Notes under the pieces: generated by a model
Told to the model about the DNA's origin: nothing
The model's input: the letters and a program-made list of their open reading frames with translations, nothing else
Databases searched by the model: none
Shown: positions 14,841-17,192 of the stretch, in pieces
Numbering within the stretch: position 1 is the stretch's first letter
Layout: the number at the start of each line of letters is the position of its first letter
NCBI RefSeq assembly: GCF_049240685.1
Contig: NZ_JBMLSD010000422.1
Location: forward strand, 1 to 17,192
DNA: 17,192 bases
Source: Flectobacillus sp049240685
GTDB taxonomy: Bacteria; Bacteroidota; Bacteroidia; Cytophagales; Spirosomataceae
Direction: 5' to 3'
Translations under genes and position numbers: made by a program

Positions 14841-16250
14841 ATGCGAATCTATACTCTATTTGCTCTTCTTCTTTGTTACAGTTTTTTCTCCCATGCACAA
14901 AAATCAATTATTATCACCAAAAACAATTCTATCAATAGCTTCAACTACTTCGATGATTTGAATGACCAAACATCCTCTTTTTTTTCTGGCTTACTAGAAG
15001 ACAAACAAGAAGTAAAATATGGCATATATCATAATTACCCAACCTTGATTTATCCGAGGTCCACATCTTTGGGTAGACCGATACTGATATTTCCGAATGA
15101 TAGTATAGTATTGGATTTAAAAGACGATAAGGTTGTATGTATTCATCCAAATGATTCTTTAAGGAATGTGCTTGCAGTCTTAGACAGACAGTATGGTAAT
15201 GAAATTCAGGTTTCGGGATATTCTATCAAAAACATGCAAAAAAGCGAGCATATCATGATTATCAATGGTATTAAGAGTAAAATGCGTCGTCAAGTTGATA
15301 CAGTTCGGAAATATCAATCATCTTTGGATACAATACTTTATAAGAGTACTATTCAAGAAATCAAGAGTTTAGCGCTTTCTTGTATCCTTGTACCTTTCGT
15401 AGAAGGCGGTACCGATTGGAAGAAGTTTCCTAAATGGTACATTGATTCTGTGAGACTTTTTAAAGAAGAAATTTATGGTACAGATACACTCATCAAAGGT
15501 GCTCAATACAGACAAGCGTTATATTCCTACAATCAGTTTCTTTGTAGGGATTCTCTCACAGATGCCAATAAGTTTTATGTGCAGTTTAATTCTGCACGGA
15601 CCAACTTTAAAGGGCAACACCGTGATTTTCTGATGGCGTATTTACTCAAAAAATTCAAGATAGAAAATGTGCCCAATTACTACGACTATGTAGGGATTTT
15701 TTATGCAGTATGTCAGGACGAAGTCTTTTTAAAATATGTAAAACAGAAATTGGATGATACTGATTTTAGCTTTCCCGAATATGTACTAAATCAAAAATTG
15801 AAGCATGAAAATGGTCAAAGTGTTACTTGGAGAGACTTATTAGAGCAACACAAAGGCAAGATGATTTATCTAGAATTCTCGGCTAGCTGGTGCTCTCCAT
15901 GTATTTACATGGCTCCTCTTGTCAAAGATCACGCAAAAGCTTTCAAAGATAAACCCATTGTTTTTATTACGATTAGTGTTGATAAATCGGAGAAGGCTTG
16001 GAAAAAAGCTGTACATAAATACCATTTTTCTGGAGATGGAGTGACAACCTATTGGTTGGGCGAAAAACAAAAGTTTACCAATTTTCTCTTCACAAGAAGA
16101 GAAAACGAGAAGAGTACCTTAGAAATTCCAAGGTTTATGTATTTTGACCATAGAGGGCACTTTATTACTTCAAAAGCAATGCAACCGATTAATAAACCCT
16201 CTAGGAAACAGATAGAATTATTTTTGAAAGATGTACCAGTAGATAATTAA
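14841..16250 (+). CDS. Secreted TlpA-like thioredoxin-fold protein
   Basis: A 469-aa exported protein with an N-terminal signal peptide (residues 1-20, ending FFSHAQ). Residues about 21-325 match no domain I recognise; they are mixed helix and strand with many charged residues, as in the N-terminal parts of other Bacteroidota TlpA-family proteins. The C-terminal thioredoxin-like domain (about 333-465) has FSASWCSPC at 346-354 with Cys351/Cys354, ITISVDKSEKAW at 376-387, and the cis-proline motif EIPRFMYFD at 428-436. The likely role is a periplasmic thiol-disulfide reductase, for example in cytochrome c maturation or envelope stress; which one is unknown. The cytoplasmic flavoprotein upstream could not reduce it directly. 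Convergent with the broken esterase gene, 52 bp away. Confidence 0.9.
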   Translation: MRIYTLFALLLCYSFFSHAQKSIIITKNNSINSFNYFDDLNDQTSSFFSGLLEDKQEVKYGIYHNYPTLIYPRSTSLGRPILIFPNDSIVLDLKDDKVVCIHPNDSLRNVLAVLDRQYGNEIQVSGYSIKNMQKSEHIMIINGIKSKMRRQVDTVRKYQSSLDTILYKSTIQEIKSLALSCILVPFVEGGTDWKKFPKWYIDSVRLFKEEIYGTDTLIKGAQYRQALYSYNQFLCRDSLTDANKFYVQFNSARTNFKGQHRDFLMAYLLKKFKIENVPNYYDYVGIFYAVCQDEVFLKYVKQKLDDTDFSFPEYVLNQKLKHENGQSVTWRDLLEQHKGKMIYLEFSASWCSPCIYMAPLVKDHAKAFKDKPIVFITISVDKSEKAWKKAVHKYHFSGDGVTTYWLGEKQKFTNFLFTRRENEKSTLEIPRFMYFDHRGHFITSKAMQPINKPSRKQIELFLKDVPVDN

Positions 16251-16302
16251 GTCTGTGTGTTAATCAAACTGTAATATTCAAAAGCGTAATCAACAACATA
16301 TT

Positions 16303-17116
16303 TTAATGTTTGTAACCCAGTATATCTAGCATGGTGAGGGCATATCGTTTACCCAGTTCACGATATCCCGCTGCGTCAAAATGTAAGTTGTCCGCTGCAT
16401 CTGTACAGCCTTTTGAAGAAATAACATGAGCATTTGGGATAGTGTGAGGTAAGGTTGCTATCAGGGCGTTCATACTAGCACAAATTCCGCCTTGTTCGGC
16501 ATGGACAGTTTCGCCAGCCAATCAATATAGGAATGGAATTGGCAGGAAAGTTGAGATCTTGAAGCAAGTTGTCATAGACAATTTTGACCTTCTGAGTCCA
16601 CAACGAATCATTTGTGTTAGATTCTCCTTGATGTAAGAGAATTCCCTTAATCACTCCTTCCTTTTGTGCAATTTTTGCCATTTCGACTAAGCGTTTGTAT
16701 GGGTCTCCATTATATGATTTAATCATATTTTTCATCCATTCGGGCGCCACGTCGGCTACATAATGGGCAGATTTTGCTTTATCAAAAAGCTCTATTTTAC
16801 ATCCTCCAATCGATACATTGATGCCCCCCACGCTCACCTCCTTTGGCAAATAATCAAGCATGGTTCTTCCAAAATAATCTACTGGGGTGAGTCCAGTATT
16901 GCATCGACAAAGGGGGGGCACTGCGGTATACCACTGGCCCATTTTTCGACCTAAGTTGGGGCAGTCGACTGCCTCAAGTATCCTAAATCTTGGATTGATG
17001 GATAGGGTATCTTGTGGCTCAAATTTGGCATTTCCCTCCATTTTAGATTGCCCCAAACTTAGATAAATATGAAAATTTGGATTTTGGGCTAATCCATTTT
17101 CACACATAAAGACCAT
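16303..17116 (-). pseudogene. SASA-type carbohydrate acetylesterase gene, broken by a 4-bp duplication
   Basis: Two frames read one protein of the sialate O-acetylesterase-like (SASA, SGNH-type) family. The first part (17116 to about 16517) has IYLSLGQSKMEG with the presumed nucleophile Ser24, WYTAVPPLCRCNTGLTP, NVSIGGCKIELFDK and GILLHQGESN. The rest (about 16520-16303) has GETVHAEQGGICASMN, HVISSKGC and the DNLHFDAAGYRELG block that supplies the acidic residue and histidine. The break is TGGCTGGC (minus strand, 16520-16513); removing one TGGC restores PILIGETVHAEQGG, matching the family's P-L-L-A-G-E pattern at the same length. The normal GQSNMEG motif is GQSKMEG here. The frame stays open past the ATG at 17116 into the 7-bp repeat, encoding hydrophobic residues ending GLAQ, so the real start may lie beyond the window. 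It could be a pseudogene, a phase-variable gene or a sequencing error. Confidence 0.85.
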
Positions 17117-17132
17117 ACACAGAAATACTAGA

Positions 17133-17192
<60 letters not shown>

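Noticed and set aside
13809..16250. Flavoprotein and TlpA-like protein as one electron-transfer operon
   Set aside because: A perfect 11-bp terminator lies between them, and one is cytoplasmic while the other carries a signal peptide.

Overview
The window reads as an AT-rich chromosomal segment of a Bacteroidota bacterium, most likely order Cytophagales. This is inferred from the paired SusC/SusD genes with an ECF sigma factor and FecR, the short Crp/Fnr-like regulator, the CRTAC1-type repeat lipoprotein, the lack of Shine-Dalgarno sequences and the Bacteroidota-style signal peptides. No tRNA, rRNA, CRISPR array or transposase gene was recognised. A run of exactly 100 Ns at 2478-2577 is a scaffold gap, and the right edge ends inside a tandem repeat, so both places are probably assembly limits.

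Layout. 1-216 holds a long imperfect hairpin element. 217-780 (-) is a Crp/Fnr-family regulator, divergent from a secreted YHS-domain protein (1108-1563). 1825-9177 is a nutrient-uptake locus in the FecI/FecR/SusCD arrangement: ECF sigma factor, [gap], FecR anti-sigma factor, a structured leader, a SusC-type TonB-dependent transducer with an STN signalling domain, and a SusD lipoprotein, ended by a strong terminator. 9579-12926 is a very large lipoprotein with about 14 FG-GAP/VCBS-type Asp-rich loops around a central ASPIC/UnbV domain. 13048-13530 (-) is a Fur-family metalloregulator, divergent from a thioredoxin-reductase-like flavoprotein with a CPYC dithiol (13809-14711); a perfect 10-1-10 palindrome and a candidate attenuated leader or small RNA lie between them. 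14841-16250 is a secreted TlpA-like thioredoxin-fold protein. 16303-17116 (-) is a SASA-type acetylesterase gene broken by a 4-bp TGGC duplication, with a 7-bp tandem repeat running into its signal-peptide region.

How the genes work together. Ligand binding by SusC/SusD at the outer membrane is expected to be passed by the SusC STN domain to periplasmic FecR, which controls the sigma factor that transcribes the locus. The substrate cannot be read from the sequence. The Fur regulator probably controls itself and the flavoprotein. The remaining genes look independently transcribed, since terminators or long hairpins separate most of them.

The most unusual material is non-coding. Several intergenic elements share GGCA words spaced at 7 bp, a pattern that becomes a perfect heptanucleotide array at the right edge, where it could act as a phase-variable switch. 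There are also a candidate terminated transcript in front of fur, a nested-stem leader in front of susC, and a 139-bp hairpin at the left edge.
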